Below are positions 6,191-7,464 of a stretch of DNA of 7,464 bases, in pieces. The DNA is taken from contig JADYYV010000140.1 in NCBI GenBank assembly GCA_020853455.1, positions 1 through 7,464 on the forward strand, in the 5' to 3' direction. Position 1 is the stretch's first letter. Each line of letters starts with the position of its first letter. The position numbers were made by a program, and so were the translations under genes. The DNA comes from Alphaproteobacteria bacterium. Its GTDB lineage: Bacteria; Pseudomonadota; Alphaproteobacteria; Micavibrionales; UBA2020. Under the pieces are notes generated by a model. It made no database searches and was not told where the DNA came from. It saw only the letters and a list, made by a program, of their open reading frames with translations.

Positions 6191-7464
6191 TTACACCCGT
6201 ATCAAATGAACGCGCGTTTGCGGCTTGCGATCGAAACGCTCATTAAAGAAGCGGCGTGCGGTGACGCGGATAAGCTCGGTCACTTCATCGTCACTGCCAC
6301 GCAGATTTTTGGGCATGTTCTGCAAAGCTTTGGCGACTTCCGCTTCGGCGGCGGCCAGATGCGGCGTGTCCTGGTCACTGGTTTCATCCAGCAAGCCGAG
6401 CGCCGTAATGCGCGGGTCGGCGACAAGGTTACCACGAGCGTCCATAACGACCGTCACGACTGCGCTGCCGTTAAACATCATGCGCTTGCGGGTCAGGATG
6501 GCTTCGTTATCAACGGGCACGATGCGGTTGCCTTCGATGGCAAGGATGCCGCTTTTGACTTCGCCGACGGGACGCAGGCCTTCCCTGGTGATCTCGATAA
6601 CGTCGCCATTGACGGGGATGAATGTTTCCGGCACGCCGCATTCACGCGCAAGGTCGGCGTGTTTTTCCTGCTGCATATGTTCGCCATGCACGGGAATAAC
6701 GGATTTGGGCTTCACCCAGCTATACAGCTGTTTCAATTCATCGCGATAAGGATGGCCCGATACGTGAATCGGCGCATCGCGGTCCGAAATGACGTTCACG
6801 CCATTGATCAGGAAGCGGTTCTTGATACGGTCAACCGCACGGTCGTTGCCCGGAATGGTGCGGGATGAGAAAATCATCACATCCCCTTCGCCGAGGCGCA
6901 TGGCGGGATGGTCGTTGTTGGACACGCGCGCCAATGCCGCGCGCGGCTCGCCCTGCGACCCGGTACAGATATAAACGACATTCTCGCCGCCCGCGATATT
7001 CGCGGCATCGCCGTCGAGGAAAGGCGGCACATCGCGCAGATAGCCGCTGTTGCGCGCCGCTTCATCTACGCTCCACAGCGAACGCCCGACCAGAGATACC
7101 TTGCGGTTGTTTGCTTTGGCGGCTTCGTAAATGCTTTTGATCCGGCCGACATTGGTGGCGAAACACGTGACCGCGATTTGCGCGTCAAATTCACTGAACA
7201 GTTCGGTAAGGTTTTTCTGCACATCCAGTTCCGAGCCCGAATGACCCGGTACCATAGCGTTCGTGGAATCTCCGACAACCGCCAATACGCCTGCTTCGCC
7301 AAGTTTTTTCAAGGCGTCCGCATCCGTCAGGTCGCCCAACACGGGATCGGGGTCTATTTTCCAGTCGCCTGTATGCAGTACGGTGCCGATACCCTTGACC
7401 GAAATCGCGATAGACTTCGCCTCCGGTATCGAATGCGCCATGCGGATGAATTCCAGATGGAACG
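6191..7464 (-). CDS. rnj: Ribonuclease J, C-terminal part (runs off right edge)
   Basis: This metallo-beta-lactamase/beta-CASP ribonuclease (endonuclease and 5'-3' exonuclease) is involved in rRNA and mRNA processing. The last 423 residues are present. The frame continues past the Met at 7441 to the edge (FHLEFIR before it), so that Met is internal and the HxHxDH metal motif lies outside the window. Visible are the HSIPEA segment, metal-binding HTGDW (7361-7375), GDSTNA, the beta-CASP stretch CTGSQGEPRAAL, SSRTIPGND, VSGHPYRDEL and IPVHGEHM. The C-terminal domain ends KPQTRVHLIRV. Family members in alphaproteobacteria are about 550 aa, so about a quarter of the protein is missing. Conserved features in view look intact. 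The DUF1467-type gene follows after 2 nt, so it is the most upstream visible member of the minus-strand operon. Its promoter lies outside. Confidence 0.95.
   Translation of the reverse strand, partial: FHLEFIRMAHSIPEAKSIAISVKGIGTVLHTGDWKIDPDPVLGDLTDADALKKLGEAGVLAVVGDSTNAMVPGHSGSELDVQKNLTELFSEFDAQIAVTCFATNVGRIKSIYEAAKANNRKVSLVGRSLWSVDEAARNSGYLRDVPPFLDGDAANIAGGENVVYICTGSQGEPRAALARVSNNDHPAMRLGEGDVMIFSSRTIPGNDRAVDRIKNRFLINGVNVISDRDAPIHVSGHPYRDELKQLYSWVKPKSVIPVHGEHMQQEKHADLARECGVPETFIPVNGDVIEITREGLRPVGEVKSGILAIEGNRIVPVDNEAILTRKRMMFNGSAVVTVVMDARGNLVADPRITALGLLDETSDQDTPHLAAAEAEVAKALQNMPKNLRGSDDEVTELIRVTARRFFNERFDRKPQTRVHLIRV

Noticed and set aside
7439..7441. ATG 7441 as the start of rnj
   Set aside because: The frame stays open to the window edge, and the upstream residues (FHLEFIR) continue the RNase J fold; the metal-binding N-terminal half must lie outside the window.

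Overview
The window is a stretch of bacterial chromosome with moderate GC, and every base belongs to an ordinary gene or a short spacer. The gene order and the proteins point to an alphaproteobacterium. RNase J, a DUF1467-type small membrane protein, proS, a single lolC/E gene, lolD and dnaE follow one another on the minus strand, an arrangement familiar from many alphaproteobacteria. I cannot name the genus from the sequence.

Reading the minus strand in its direction of transcription (right to left): rnj enters from beyond the right edge without its N-terminus (7464-6191). It is followed by a two-helix DUF1467-type protein (6188-5934), a small exported protein of unknown function (5937-5491), a short spacer with a hairpin, prolyl-tRNA synthetase (5426-3948), a LolC/LolE-type permease (3948-2668) and the LolD ATPase (2675-2007). 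Junctions in this train are tight: 2 nt, a 4-nt overlap, 64 nt, a 1-nt overlap and an 8-nt overlap. Several start codons are fixed by Shine-Dalgarno sequences. The train is then interrupted by two plus-strand genes of unknown function (782-1420 and 1426-2010), which converge on lolD with overlapping stop codons. dnaE resumes on the minus strand (624-1) and runs off the left edge. Between dnaE and the plus-strand pair lies a divergent 157-nt region with a good sigma70-like promoter and an operator-like inverted repeat.

Functionally, LolC/E and LolD form the inner-membrane ABC machine that hands lipoproteins to the periplasmic carrier LolA. ProRS charges tRNA-Pro, RNase J processes and degrades RNA, and DnaE is the replicative polymerase. 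They are housekeeping genes held together by synteny rather than one pathway.

I see no clearly new system. Three points deserve a second look. The ProRS is of the archaeal/eukaryotic-like type although it sits in the usual alphaproteobacterial proS slot. The periplasmic hook-like loop of LolC/E carries a close cysteine pair. The unknown plus-strand gene pair sits between lolD and dnaE with its own promoter.
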